Both the position numbers and the translations under genes were made by a program. Under the pieces are notes generated by a model. That model was not told the DNA's origin. It was given only the letters and a program-made list of their open reading frames with translations, and did not search any database. From CAYJVB01 sp964373575 (GTDB taxonomy: Archaea > Aenigmatarchaeota > Aenigmatarchaeia > CG10238-14), in assembly GCA_964373575.1 (NCBI GenBank), contig CAYJVB010000007.1, positions 1 to 32,968 on the forward strand: a stretch of 32,968 nucleotides of DNA, in the 5' to 3' direction. Shown here piece after piece: positions 4,798-13,695 of this stretch. Numbering within the stretch: position 1 is the stretch's first letter; each line of letters starts with the position of its first letter.

Positions 4798-7167
4798 ATG
4801 AAAAATAAAATAATTGCATCGATTTTGACTGCAATTATAACACTAGCAAGTTTTGCATTTCCTGTATTAGCAGCAATAAGCCTAGGTGACTATCCAACAT
4901 TTTTGTTTAAGAATGGTAACCTAGATGCATTCGTTGTTGTTGGTGCAGCTGCAAAACCAGAAGATGTCGTTGGTGGCATTGATTTGGCAGTTAGATTAGC
5001 CGCTAATTCAGTAGTCACTAAGACTTTGTCAGGAACAGCTTCGTTAGGAATTACAGGATTAGATAGAGATGGTATCGGTATAGGTGTAGCCTCGGGAGGT
5101 TCTGCTCTTGATGCCTGTTCAGGATGTGATTATACAAACACATTCCCATCAGGTAACGTAGTCAAGAACTTCCACTTTAATGGATTGTTAGATTCAACTC
5201 TAACATGGAGGTCTAACCAATACGACATATCAGAACAAGTAAACATAAACGGAGTAATGATGAGACACGACTATAGTACCACTAAAGTTAACGGTACTTT
5301 AAAAATGGAAGTGCAATCAGGAGATGTAATATATGAATATCTCTTCGAGAAAACACTAACAGGAATCGGTGGTAGCTCTGCATCTGGTGCAGGTGGACCT
5401 AACTACACATACCCAGTCGAAATAAAAATGATGGGTGTTCCATTTACAATTGTAGGTGCAGGTACTAACCAGGTCAGAATACTACAAGGTTCTATTGGTA
5501 TAGCAAGTGCAACTTCCGGTGTCACATACGGCGATTACACCGTTTACTCAGATGTTGGTTCATCCGACAGTTGGGCCAGAGTTTTGGTTAAAGACAAAGC
5601 AGGTAACCTTGTTGAGACTTTAACTGTAAACGAAGGTGATCAAAAAGATACAACTGTTGCCGGCGTTGGCCTCTCCGTAAAGTTAACTGATGTTAAAACA
5701 ATCGGTAACTCTGGAGACGTTGCATCCGCGAATATAGTAGTGGGTCCAACAGGTACAGTTGAGAAATTGTTTGATACAACTGCAGATACAACATCTACAG
5801 GATCAGCTAGCGACAAATTCCCAGGTACAACAGAATGGGGTATTAGAGTTGCTCCAGGAAATTTCTCAACTGAAGGACAAATAACAGCAAATGACAGATT
5901 GCAAGTTATCTATCAACCAACAACCACACAATACTTAGTTGCAGGTGAGAAAGTAATGTTGCCTAACAACTATGGTGAATTAGGTTTCAGTGGTTATGGT
6001 ACAGGTAAGTTTGCAACAGTCACAGTTGAACCTATTACATCAGTATCCGCTTACAACTCTTCAGGAAATGTTGTAGGTTCCAACCTAAACGGATTCAAGA
6101 TATCATCTGATGTCTCCGGATCTGTATTATCATTGGCTGGAAATGGATATGATGCAGGTTACTTGTTGTTTGGTCCTCAGAATGTAGTTTCAGGTACAAC
6201 AGGGTTCCCCGTATTTGTGGGTTTCTGGGACAAAGCAAACAGCAGAATCAGAACAGCTGACTCAGTCACAACAGCAGCATCAATGGGTGATGTATATCAT
6301 GCGAATAGTTCAGCCGAATATGCTTGGTATAATTTTACAGCAAATGGACTGAACGTATCCGCGAGATATGGATTTAGAGTATCTTATGCAAGTGCAGGAG
6401 AGAAAACATTTTGGTTGAACTTAACAGTAGCTCCAAACAGTTCAAGACTCGTTACCGCATTCAGTACAGGTGACGCAACATTGAGCGTAAATCTAGGAGC
6501 ATTCCAAAATAAGACTGTTTGGGGAACAAGCGCCCCTGAATTTAGATTGGGAACAACAGCGGCTTCAGCTGAAGCCTTAGACCTAAATGCTACAACAGAG
6601 GGAAGTACGGTCAATATTGGTACTTCAACTCAAGATGTCGTAGATGACGTAGGTTTAGTTGTTGTCTCGCCAAACAGTAACTCCGCATCTGATAAGGTAG
6701 TCGTTAAATATCCATCCAGAGAGCTGACAGCCAGAGTTTACTTCGGTAAAGGTTCTGGTTCGACATCTACAGGAAGTTCGTCTACGTACAACGAACCATT
6801 GCCAGTTAAGACAGCCGTTGCTAAATTGGATTCTGAAGTTTCAGATCCAGCAACAGTTGGCAAACACTTGGTATTGGTTGGTGGTCCAGCAGTAAACAAG
6901 TGGACAGCAGAAGCTATGGGTTTGACATTCCCAACATATGGTTCATCCGGACTCTTACCTTACAAGGAAGGAGAAGGATACGTATCATTGCTTGACGGCA
7001 AATTCAAAGCCGGACAAGTGGTAGTTACCGTACAAGGATGGGATGCCAAAGACTCAAGAAATGCCGCTTCAGTGTTGCAACAATTCGACGACTTTGCTAG
7101 TCAGTTAAAAGCACAAACAGCAGTCAAAGTTACAAGTGTTTCTGCAGCCGGTATTACACCAGCTTAA
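4798..7167 (+). CDS. S-layer family surface protein
   Basis: The 789-residue protein begins with a signal peptide (about 1-25, ending VLA) and is Gly/Ser/Thr/Val-rich with many N-x-S/T sequons, as expected of an exported glycoprotein. The C-terminal region carries LVLVGGPAVNKWTAE (V692-P697 is the core). This is the signature of the archaeal S-layer C-terminal domain found in methanogens and many DPANN archaea. A Ser/Thr-rich linker (about 657-670) precedes that domain. The gene has its own promoter, a structured leader, a strong Shine-Dalgarno and a T-rich terminator, so it is probably a single-gene, high-output unit. There is no C-terminal membrane helix, so anchoring must be by other means. 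Confidence 0.9.
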   Translation: MKNKIIASILTAIITLASFAFPVLAAISLGDYPTFLFKNGNLDAFVVVGAAAKPEDVVGGIDLAVRLAANSVVTKTLSGTASLGITGLDRDGIGIGVASGGSALDACSGCDYTNTFPSGNVVKNFHFNGLLDSTLTWRSNQYDISEQVNINGVMMRHDYSTTKVNGTLKMEVQSGDVIYEYLFEKTLTGIGGSSASGAGGPNYTYPVEIKMMGVPFTIVGAGTNQVRILQGSIGIASATSGVTYGDYTVYSDVGSSDSWARVLVKDKAGNLVETLTVNEGDQKDTTVAGVGLSVKLTDVKTIGNSGDVASANIVVGPTGTVEKLFDTTADTTSTGSASDKFPGTTEWGIRVAPGNFSTEGQITANDRLQVIYQPTTTQYLVAGEKVMLPNNYGELGFSGYGTGKFATVTVEPITSVSAYNSSGNVVGSNLNGFKISSDVSGSVLSLAGNGYDAGYLLFGPQNVVSGTTGFPVFVGFWDKANSRIRTADSVTTAASMGDVYHANSSAEYAWYNFTANGLNVSARYGFRVSYASAGEKTFWLNLTVAPNSSRLVTAFSTGDATLSVNLGAFQNKTVWGTSAPEFRLGTTAASAEALDLNATTEGSTVNIGTSTQDVVDDVGLVVVSPNSNSASDKVVVKYPSRELTARVYFGKGSGSTSTGSSSTYNEPLPVKTAVAKLDSEVSDPATVGKHLVLVGGPAVNKWTAEAMGLTFPTYGSSGLLPYKEGEGYVSLLDGKFKAGQVVVTVQGWDAKDSRNAASVLQQFDDFASQLKAQTAVKVTSVSAAGITPA

Positions 7168-7196
7168 TGAGACGCTTTGAAACAAACCTTTTGGCC

Positions 7197-7218
7197 TTCT
7201 TTTTTTCTTTTATTTTTT
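7197..7218 (+). terminator. T-rich terminator after the S-layer gene
   Basis: About 20 of these 22 positions are T on the coding strand, starting 30 nt after the S-layer stop. Archaeal RNA polymerase terminates on such runs without a hairpin. The tract is flanked by two copies of AAACCTTTTGGC (7184-7195 and 7221-7232). Confidence 0.7.
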
Positions 7219-7241
7219 GAAAACCTTTTGGCGTGATTTTT

Positions 7242-7820
7242 ATGAAAATTAAATTGAAACAAAAACAACTATTGAAAATTTTTGCTGGTTTAGTTATAAT
7301 ATTGATATTAATTTTAATTGGTCTCTTTATCTTCTCTCAAACTAAGCCTTACTATTCTGTAAAAACACCCGATGGTAATGTCTATAGTTTCAGAGAAGAT
7401 GTAAAAATTGCAAATAAAACTTATGTATATCCTAATGAAGATACATTGAGACAAAGATTTCTTAATACTAATTTAACAAAAATATCTTTCGTTTTTATAC
7501 CCGGCGACGATAAAACAAATGGTTATTATGCTGTATGGGCAGTTGAGTTGGGATTCAAACTTACCCAATTCTATAACTCTATAGGTTATGTGACTGGTGA
7601 AGCTAACATTGTAGCGCAACCTGTTCACTCAATAAAAAATGTGACAAATGATCCGGAAGATCTAAAAATTGTTATAGTACCGCTTAATGAAACGGGCATG
7701 AACAAAGTTGTAGTTGATGGGAATATAGTTTATCTGTATGGAAGGAATCCAAAACAAATGGACCATGTTGTGATGAAAACTATCTTGGTTGTATTGGGCA
7801 ACTGGACTTTAGCTAGTTAA
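7242..7820 (+). CDS. Membrane-anchored extracytoplasmic protein, unknown function
   Basis: The 192-residue protein has a short basic N-terminus (MKIKLKQKQ), one membrane helix (about 13-32, rich in I and L) and an external domain of about 155 residues with alternating strands and several N-x-S/T sites. No catalytic motif is recognised. I chose ATG 7242 because GGCGTGA (7230-7236) then acts as ribosome-binding site; GTG 7233 would add three residues. It follows the S-layer terminator. Its 3' end overlaps the convergent thioredoxin-like gene by 12 bp. Confidence 0.75.
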   Translation: MKIKLKQKQLLKIFAGLVIILILILIGLFIFSQTKPYYSVKTPDGNVYSFREDVKIANKTYVYPNEDTLRQRFLNTNLTKISFVFIPGDDKTNGYYAVWAVELGFKLTQFYNSIGYVTGEANIVAQPVHSIKNVTNDPEDLKIVIVPLNETGMNKVVVDGNIVYLYGRNPKQMDHVVMKTILVVLGNWTLAS

Positions 7821-8471
7821 TTCTTGTGATATTATTTTTTCCAGGTTATCCTTTGTTTGTAGACCAACATAAGTTGTATTGCCGACAACAATTGAAGGAG
7901 TGGAATGAATATTAAAAGTCGTTTTTAGTGTAGCAACTATAGGTTCTTCTATTTGTGCATCCAAAACAAAAACAAGAAACTTATCCTTGAATTCATGTTC
8001 AGCTAAGTCATCCAATATATAGCCTTGCTTTTCACAATCTGAACACGGGATAGAGTAGAAATATAATATCGTGGTTGTATTTTTTTGGCATCTTTCTTGG
8101 ACGTAAGTGTTAAGTATCCAGCCACGCGAGGATAAAATCGTATAATCTCTTTTGAGCGTATCGAAACTATTACCAGTTTCATTTTTTTTCTCCAGCTCTG
8201 CTAATTTGCTTCCTATGTTTCTAACATCCCGTGTAGTTTCGTCGACTAAGGTTGATAAGGAATCGCAACTAATTCTATCTCCTAATGTGCTGATATATAC
8301 ATATTCCAATTGCGCACTTTCAACTCTTCTCTGCAAACTTTCTACGAGCTGTTGAGTTTTTGCTGCATTTGTTTTTTGAATGTATAAACCGGTGCCTATA
8401 CCTAAGATGTAGATCAAAATAGAGGTTACAAGCGCAATAAAATAGGCCCTATTTACTTTGTTTTGCTGCAT
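7809..8471 (-). CDS. Membrane-anchored thioredoxin-like protein
   Basis: The 220-residue protein has an N-terminal membrane helix (about 9-30), a helical linker with coiled-coil character (about 36-115), and a thioredoxin-fold domain with a CSDC motif (C143, C146) and a TPSIVV segment (Pro192 is the likely cis-proline). The motif differs from the usual CGPC or CPHC. A second pair of cysteines (C69, C128) lies in the linker. It probably acts as a disulfide oxidoreductase outside the membrane. I start at ATG 8471, close to the predicted transcript start; a longer frame to 8579 would overlap the divergent gene and its promoter. Confidence 0.78.
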   Translation of the reverse strand: MQQNKVNRAYFIALVTSILIYILGIGTGLYIQKTNAAKTQQLVESLQRRVESAQLEYVYISTLGDRISCDSLSTLVDETTRDVRNIGSKLAELEKKNETGNSFDTLKRDYTILSSRGWILNTYVQERCQKNTTTILYFYSIPCSDCEKQGYILDDLAEHEFKDKFLVFVLDAQIEEPIVATLKTTFNIHSTPSIVVGNTTYVGLQTKDNLEKIISQELTS

Positions 8472-8480
8472 ATTGATTAC

Positions 8481-8508
8481 TTTTATATTTAGATCAATCA
8501 TATAAATG
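8481..8508. promoter_or_regulatory. Overlapping divergent promoters
   Basis: A plus-strand TTTTATATTT box (8481-8490) is suitably placed for the glycosyltransferase ATG at 8506 or 8512. A minus-strand TTTATATG box (8506-8499) lies about 30 bp from the thioredoxin-like start at 8471. The two boxes interleave within 28 bp, so the divergent genes may compete for, or share, initiation factors. Confidence 0.5.
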
Positions 8509-9795
8509 CATATGGACATATACCAGACAAGTTTATTTTTGTACAACATGTTTTTGATACCGGTTGTTTTCTTTTCCATTGTATTCTATAATCTCGCTAT
8601 AGCTAGTATTTTTTCGAGAAGCACTGCTAATAGGCTCAAAAACAAGATAAAGGAATGGCCTTCAGTAACAGTGCAAATACCCACGTTCAATGATGCCGTT
8701 GTTGTCAGATGTCTGAAGCATGTCTTGAAATTCGATTACCCAAGAAATAAGTTTAATATACTTGTAGCAGATGATAGCACTGATCCTGAAACTAGGACTA
8801 TAATTGATAATTTCGTTAAAAGATATCATGATAGGATTAGAGTTGTAAGAAGAGATTCACGAAAAGGTTTTAAATCAGGCGCTCTTAATAACTGTCTGAA
8901 AGATACAAATGGGGAAATAATTGTCATATTTGATGCTGATTTTACGCCGAAAAAAAATTTCTTGAAAAAAATAGTTTCTCCAATGATGGAAGATAACAAT
9001 ATCGGTATTGTTCAGGCAAAAATGGATTATATCAATATGAACCAGAATATTGTCACAAAAATGGCCTCAATATTACTGATTATTTATTATCAGAGTGTTA
9101 TTCCCATCGCAAACAAACTTAAGGCAGTATTTTTTTGTGGTCATAGCGGGGCAATAAGAAAAGATCTTTTTATTAAACTAGGTGGATGGAATGAAAATAG
9201 TATCACAGAAGATTCAGATTTTAGTTTGAGAGTTCTTAAAGCCGGCTACAAAAGTGTTTATCTTTCTGATGTTGTAGTACCGGGGGAACTTCCATTTACG
9301 CTACAAAGTTTTATTAGACAACAAATGAGATGGGTATATGGCAATACAAGAGCGTTTGTCGAAAATGCACTTTCGATTTGGTTACATAAAAAAATTTCTT
9401 TGGCACAAAAATTGATTGTTACATATATTTTGACCGCTGGCAATATAATCTCGCTTTTTGTCATTTGGATGACTGTTTTTGCAGGTATTACTATGATTAT
9501 CGGAGAACCCAAACCTTTTGATATAAATCAGGTATTAAGATTCGCAACGACTTATCTCGCAACAGGGGGCTTCCTATTCCTTGCAATCATTTCAGTACGC
9601 AAAGAAAAGAAATTCCATCTGGTCAAATCAGCGATAGTGGCGGCGCCAACTATAGGGTTGATTATTACATTAACCAATACAGTTGCATTTTTACAGGCTA
9701 TTTTTGGTATAAAAAAAGGATGGTTTAAGACACCAAAATATGGAAATATTTCAATTCTCAATTGGTTCACACGGAATACAAGGGTGAATAAATGA
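8506..9795 (+). CDS. Processive GT2 membrane glycosyltransferase
   Basis: The 429-residue protein resembles the cellulose-synthase/hyaluronan-synthase branch of family 2 glycosyltransferases (COG1215). It has an N-terminal membrane helix (about 11-36), then the catalytic domain with LVADDS (89-90 acidic pair), DAD (143-145), TEDSD (235-239) and QQMRW (272-276). These correspond to the D, DxD, D and Q(Q/R)xRW motifs of processive enzymes. C-terminal membrane helices follow (about 300-400). It likely extends a polysaccharide or glycolipid at the cytoplasmic face. Its stop overlaps the next GT2 gene (ATGA). ATG 8512 is an equally good start. Confidence 0.87.
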   Translation: MHMDIYQTSLFLYNMFLIPVVFFSIVFYNLAIASIFSRSTANRLKNKIKEWPSVTVQIPTFNDAVVVRCLKHVLKFDYPRNKFNILVADDSTDPETRTIIDNFVKRYHDRIRVVRRDSRKGFKSGALNNCLKDTNGEIIVIFDADFTPKKNFLKKIVSPMMEDNNIGIVQAKMDYINMNQNIVTKMASILLIIYYQSVIPIANKLKAVFFCGHSGAIRKDLFIKLGGWNENSITEDSDFSLRVLKAGYKSVYLSDVVVPGELPFTLQSFIRQQMRWVYGNTRAFVENALSIWLHKKISLAQKLIVTYILTAGNIISLFVIWMTVFAGITMIIGEPKPFDINQVLRFATTYLATGGFLFLAIISVRKEKKFHLVKSAIVAAPTIGLIITLTNTVAFLQAIFGIKKGWFKTPKYGNISILNWFTRNTRVNK

Positions 9796-11087
9796 TAGAA
9801 TATGTTTTTTTGATAATATCAATTATGATACAGTATGTTTTCCTAGCCATATCAATTTTTCTTAGTTTTCTCTATGCTAGCTGGCTATTGATATTGTTCT
9901 GGCCGAAAAAGCTTGTACCCAAACAAAAATATTTTCCCCCCATATCAATATTACTTCCTGCCCATAACGAGGAAAAGGAAATAGAGAGTTCAGTGTTGAG
10001 TGTTCTAAATGCAAAATATCCATCAAGAAAGGAGATAATTGTAATCAATAATGGATCTAAAGATAAGACAGGAGAGATTGTTTCAAGATTAGTAAAAAGA
10101 TACGAAAATGTAAAACTGTTTAATCTCGGCCACATTGGGAAGTCTTTATCCCTTAATTTTGGTGCTAAAAAGGCAAAATATGACATTATTGTGGCTTTAG
10201 ATGCTGACTCAGAAATAAGCGAAGATAGCCTTATTAACATCGTTCAACCGCTTGCTAACAAGAGAATTGGTGGTGTTTCGGGGATTGTTAGAGCAAAGAA
10301 AAATATGAATCCCTTTACATGGTTCCAAGATTTTGAATACATTATTTCTTCAGGCTGGAGATTCATGTGTTCTAAAATAAATGCTAATTCTTATCTACCC
10401 GGCTTCTCTGCATTCAGAAAGGAGGTTTTTTTAAAAATAGGGGGATTCAAGACAGATACACTAACAGAAGATGTTGATATTGTGGTTGATTTAAAGAAAC
10501 AAGGATATGATACCACAACAGTTCAAGATGCTGTTATGTTTACAGAAGTACCGACAACTCTGAAGGCCTTTGTAAAGCAGAGATTGAGATGGGGCAGAGG
10601 AAATATACAGGTCATGAGAAAACACTCCGAATTTTTACTCAGCAGAAAAAGCGGATTGCTTGGGAAGTTCTCTTTTTCTATACATTTCTATTGGTATATT
10701 CATGCCATTTTATATATTCCAATAGTATTGTACATGATGCTAGGTGATTATTTGAAATACTTTGTTTTAAAGAACGATTTTATATCATTTAGCGTGGCTA
10801 AATATTTCTTCTCATGGTTATCGTTGTATGGGATGGTTGAAACCTTTACTAACTTGGCTTTTGGTGCCTATAAATTGAATATTTTTCTTGCTGGAACGAT
10901 AGTGGTTTTCTTGCTGTCCCTGCTATTTAATCTTTATGCCTTATTTAGGATTACAAAACCAGGATGGAATCATGTGTTTGCATTTTTCTTTTTCCCCGTG
11001 TATGTGTTGTTGAATCTAAGCATATGGGCAATAAGTTTTCTTTATGAAATCAGTAAACCACAAGTAGTTAATAGATGGACTAAATAG
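9792..11087 (+). CDS. Second processive GT2 membrane glycosyltransferase
   Basis: The 431-residue protein has the same layout as its upstream neighbour: an N-terminal membrane segment (about 8-36), LLPAHNEEKEIE (54-65), DADSE (137-141), TEDVD (near 228), QRLRW, and C-terminal helices. In the nucleotide-binding motif the usual DDGS reads NNGS (86-89). Its start overlaps the preceding gene by 4 nt, so the two are translationally coupled and probably make one product or one enzyme complex. Its stop at 11087 is directly adjacent to the convergent pth2 stop at 11088. Confidence 0.87.
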   Translation: MIEYVFLIISIMIQYVFLAISIFLSFLYASWLLILFWPKKLVPKQKYFPPISILLPAHNEEKEIESSVLSVLNAKYPSRKEIIVINNGSKDKTGEIVSRLVKRYENVKLFNLGHIGKSLSLNFGAKKAKYDIIVALDADSEISEDSLINIVQPLANKRIGGVSGIVRAKKNMNPFTWFQDFEYIISSGWRFMCSKINANSYLPGFSAFRKEVFLKIGGFKTDTLTEDVDIVVDLKKQGYDTTTVQDAVMFTEVPTTLKAFVKQRLRWGRGNIQVMRKHSEFLLSRKSGLLGKFSFSIHFYWYIHAILYIPIVLYMMLGDYLKYFVLKNDFISFSVAKYFFSWLSLYGMVETFTNLAFGAYKLNIFLAGTIVVFLLSLLFNLYALFRITKPGWNHVFAFFFFPVYVLLNLSIWAISFLYEISKPQVVNRWTK

Positions 11088-11438
11088 TCAGAATTTCTTT
11101 AGTTTTCCTGTGATTCTGTTTATTTTTTTCTCATCTTCAGGTCCAATCCCTACAGCCGTAATTGTTCCTCTTTTTAGTTCAGTTAAACCTGCATCCCTGA
11201 CCAAAAACACGGGTAAGTTTTCCTTTTTGGTACGTTTTTCTAAATTCAACAATTCACTTTTTGATTTTACTGCAAGAACAATTTTTTTCGCTCCTTCTCT
11301 ATACCATTTTTCAATTATTACTTTGTCAGCATTTCTATATGCACCTATGCTGGCATGAGTGGCTTGAGCTGCAGCTTTGCCTTTAGACATTTTTAGTTCT
11401 TTTATTAGAACGATGACTTGCTTGTACAAATAATTCAC
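11088..11438 (-). CDS. pth2: Peptidyl-tRNA hydrolase, archaeal type
   Basis: The 116-residue protein matches Pth2. KQVIVLIKELKMSKGKAAAQATHASIGAY contains the conserved MSKGK-x-AAQ-x-(A/T)HA motif, and the C-terminal half has LVRDAGLTEL and TAVGIGPED. The enzyme releases peptides from tRNA after abortive translation. Length is normal for the family. The start is a GTG at 11438. Zero nucleotides separate its stop from that of the convergent glycosyltransferase. Confidence 0.95.
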   Translation of the reverse strand: MNYLYKQVIVLIKELKMSKGKAAAQATHASIGAYRNADKVIIEKWYREGAKKIVLAVKSKSELLNLEKRTKKENLPVFLVRDAGLTELKRGTITAVGIGPEDEKKINRITGKLKKF

Positions 11439-11481
11439 TCAATTTAATATTCACCTTGGAGAATAAAATTGTAATACTTTT

Positions 11482-11862
11482 TTATCTTTTTTTCCGTCTC
11501 CTTTTCCCATCAGGTTCTAAATGAGCTGTTTCAAGGTATAATTGTGGTAATCCATCTACAACGAGATTAAATTCTAATTGTTCTGCAGGTTTCGGTTCGG
11601 TGGCTAATTCATAAGATTCACTATTTTCGTCTTCCGGAGGTAAAGCAGCGCTATAAATATCTCTAGCCTCACATCCACAATCTAAGGCTATGCTTACTGC
11701 TAATCTAATTTTGTTTCTTGGGATATGATATTCCTCTCTAGCAAGAACAGCTCCCACATCTCCTTTATCTGATTCATATAAACCAGAAGGGATGTAGACC
11801 CTAAGCTCTTGGAATAAAGTAAAGGATGCCGTTTCTGTTATAACAATCTGCCTCAATGGCAT
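11482..11862 (-). CDS. Uncharacterised protein with acidic middle and basic tail
   Basis: The 126-residue protein has a beta-rich N-terminal half, a segment LAVSIALDCGCEARDIY with two cysteines, an acidic low-complexity stretch (PPEDENSES, about 76-84), and a very basic end (KRRRKKR). There is no signal peptide or membrane helix. The basic tail could bind nucleic acid. I recognise no family. It lies between pth2 and the aMBF1 gene on the same strand and starts with ATG at 11862. Confidence 0.65.
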   Translation of the reverse strand: MPLRQIVITETASFTLFQELRVYIPSGLYESDKGDVGAVLAREEYHIPRNKIRLAVSIALDCGCEARDIYSAALPPEDENSESYELATEPKPAEQLEFNLVVDGLPQLYLETAHLEPDGKRRRKKR

Positions 11863-11909
11863 AAAAACATTTTGGATGTGATACTTAAAAACATAACTAT
11901 GACAACTGA

Positions 11910-12365
11910 TTATTCCATTTTTACTATGTCACCTAAGGTTAATTCTCCAACTTTCTTTTTGTTTTTAATAGAAACAGTTTCATATTTGTCTGTTAGTTTA
12001 ATCTTTAGAAATTTCTCAAATTTTCCTATTAGTTTCCTATTCGGAGTCATCTGGTGCGATTCTATCCTTCTAACTATACTTTCCCTTTCCCCAATTTTTT
12101 CTGCAAATTGCCTTCTATCAAACCCCATTTTTTCTCTCGTATTTTTTATAAATTCACCATAATTATCCACCAAAATCCACTCTTCTATTATTGGTTTTCC
12201 CGGCTTTGTTCTCGTAACTTTTCTTATCGTTCCTTCTATCCTCTCACCATATGCTAGACATCTTTCGCAGACTTCTAATATTGACTCCTCAATTCTTGTC
12301 TTGTGCAAAGATTCAGCCTCTTTTCCACAAGTATTGCACTCAGGGATAGAACCACCATACAACAA
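11910..12365 (-). CDS. Archaeal multiprotein bridging factor 1 (aMBF1)
   Basis: The 151-residue protein has an N-terminal zinc ribbon (C10-x2-C13 and CERC near 34-37) followed by a linker and a Cro/C1-type helix-turn-helix (about 68-125; RRQFAEKIGERESIVRRIE). This combination is specific to aMBF1, which in archaea associates with the ribosome. No ATG is available at the N-terminus in this frame; TTG at 12365 or 12362 is the likely start. A TATA-like ATATTTATATT lies directly upstream. Confidence 0.92.
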   Translation of the reverse strand: MLYGGSIPECNTCGKEAESLHKTRIEESILEVCERCLAYGERIEGTIRKVTRTKPGKPIIEEWILVDNYGEFIKNTREKMGFDRRQFAEKIGERESIVRRIESHQMTPNRKLIGKFEKFLKIKLTDKYETVSIKNKKKVGELTLGDIVKME

Positions 12366-12511
12366 TAATATTTATATTACGCAAATGCTAAAATACTATA
12401 GGAAACTTCTTGAAAGTGGATATTTCATTTCTTTTGGAGAATAAACGAATTGCCTCTTGCATTCTTCTAGATCAAATTATAGCTTGACGCGGTGGTGATA
12501 TTATAAAAATA

Positions 12512-13615
12512 ATGGAGGAGGGACTGACTTTTGACGATGTACTCCTAATACCAAAAAGATCAAATTTACCGTCAAGAAGTTCTGTAGAGGTGCGCACTAG
12601 ACTAACCAAAAAGATCAAACTCAACATCCCTATTGTAAGCGCAAATATGGACACGATAACTGAATGGCAAATGGCTGTTGCTATCGCTAAAGAGGGTGGG
12701 ATAGGAATAATCCATAGATTTATGTCAGACGAGGACAAAATAAGACAAATCCAAAAAGTTAAATTCCATACATTTGACGATTCTGATCAAAGAGAATTTC
12801 CTTTGGTAAGCTTGAACAACAGTGCATTAATGTGCGGAATAGCAGTGGGTGTCAAGCGTGACTCAATGCAACTAGTACAAAAATTAATAGATATAGGGGT
12901 TGATGTTTTCGTAATTGATGTCGCTCACGGTCATTTGGAAAAAGTTATAGATACTGTTAAAATGCTAAAATCCCAGTTTGATGTGGAAGTAATTGCAGGT
13001 AATGTTGCAACTTATAATGGGGCGGCAGAATTAGCTGCAGTTGGTGCTGACGCTATAAAAGTTGGCATTGGTTCCGGCTCGGTTTGTACAACTAGAATTG
13101 TGACAGGTTTTGGCGTTCCGCAGATGACTGCTATAATCAATTGTTCAAAGGTAACATATGAATATGATGTTCCAATAATAGCTGATGGCGGTATCAAGAA
13201 TTCTGGAGACATAGTTAAGGCTTTGGCAGCTGGGGCTTCTAGTGTCATGCTTGGAAACCTTTTAGCTGGAACAGAGGAGTCGAAAGGAAATTTGGTTGAG
13301 GTTAATGGAAGCAAATATAAAACTTATAGAGGCATGTTTTCACTTTCTGCCAATGAAAAATTAAAGCTAATTGAAAATAATGACAACCCAGTAACATTAA
13401 ACAAGGACAGAATGGTTACTGAAGGAGTGGAGGCTTTTGTTCCCTACAAAGGAAAAACTTCTGACATCATTCATAAATTGGTTGGCGGATTGAAGCATGG
13501 CTTAAGTTATTGCGGCGCTAAAAATATTGATGAATTAAGAGAGAATGCCGAATACACCAAAATAACACCCTTTGGTTTGAGGGAAAGCGGCCCACATGAT
13601 ATAGTGTTTTTGTAA
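12512..13615 (+). CDS. CBS-less IMP dehydrogenase / GMP reductase family enzyme
   Basis: The 367-residue protein has the whole (beta/alpha)8 core of the IMPDH/GMPR family. LTFDDVLL (5-12), SANMDTITE (43-51), GGIGIIHRF (62-70), IDVAHGH (135-141), GIGSGSVCTTR with catalytic Cys192, ADGGIKNSGD and YRGM (272-275) are all present. The CBS pair of full-length IMPDH is absent. RIVTGFGVPQ favours IMPDH, but the flap (276-305) shows no Arg-Tyr dyad, which IMPDH uses for hydrolysis of the E-XMP intermediate. GMP reductase activity is therefore possible. It precedes purA and purB on the same strand. GGTGGTGAT upstream is a likely ribosome-binding site. Confidence 0.88.
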   Translation: MEEGLTFDDVLLIPKRSNLPSRSSVEVRTRLTKKIKLNIPIVSANMDTITEWQMAVAIAKEGGIGIIHRFMSDEDKIRQIQKVKFHTFDDSDQREFPLVSLNNSALMCGIAVGVKRDSMQLVQKLIDIGVDVFVIDVAHGHLEKVIDTVKMLKSQFDVEVIAGNVATYNGAAELAAVGADAIKVGIGSGSVCTTRIVTGFGVPQMTAIINCSKVTYEYDVPIIADGGIKNSGDIVKALAAGASSVMLGNLLAGTEESKGNLVEVNGSKYKTYRGMFSLSANEKLKLIENNDNPVTLNKDRMVTEGVEAFVPYKGKTSDIIHKLVGGLKHGLSYCGAKNIDELRENAEYTKITPFGLRESGPHDIVFL

Positions 13616-13665
13616 TGCACTGGAGGTTTTATAGTTGGATTTTATTTTTGAAATCATAATAACGC

Positions 13666-13674
13666 TTTTATGTA
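13666..13674 (+). promoter_or_regulatory. purA promoter, leaderless type
   Basis: TTTTATGTA is centred 26 bp before the purA ATG, and no Shine-Dalgarno lies between. The predicted transcript therefore starts at or next to the start codon. This makes purA-purB a transcription unit of its own, separate from the upstream IMPDH-family gene. Confidence 0.5.
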
Positions 13675-13695
13675 CGAGAATGTATTCTGTTTTTT

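Noticed and set aside
8472..8579. Longer N-terminus of the thioredoxin-like protein
   Set aside because: It would cover the divergent promoter and the start of the glycosyltransferase gene; ATG 8471 is close to the predicted transcript start.
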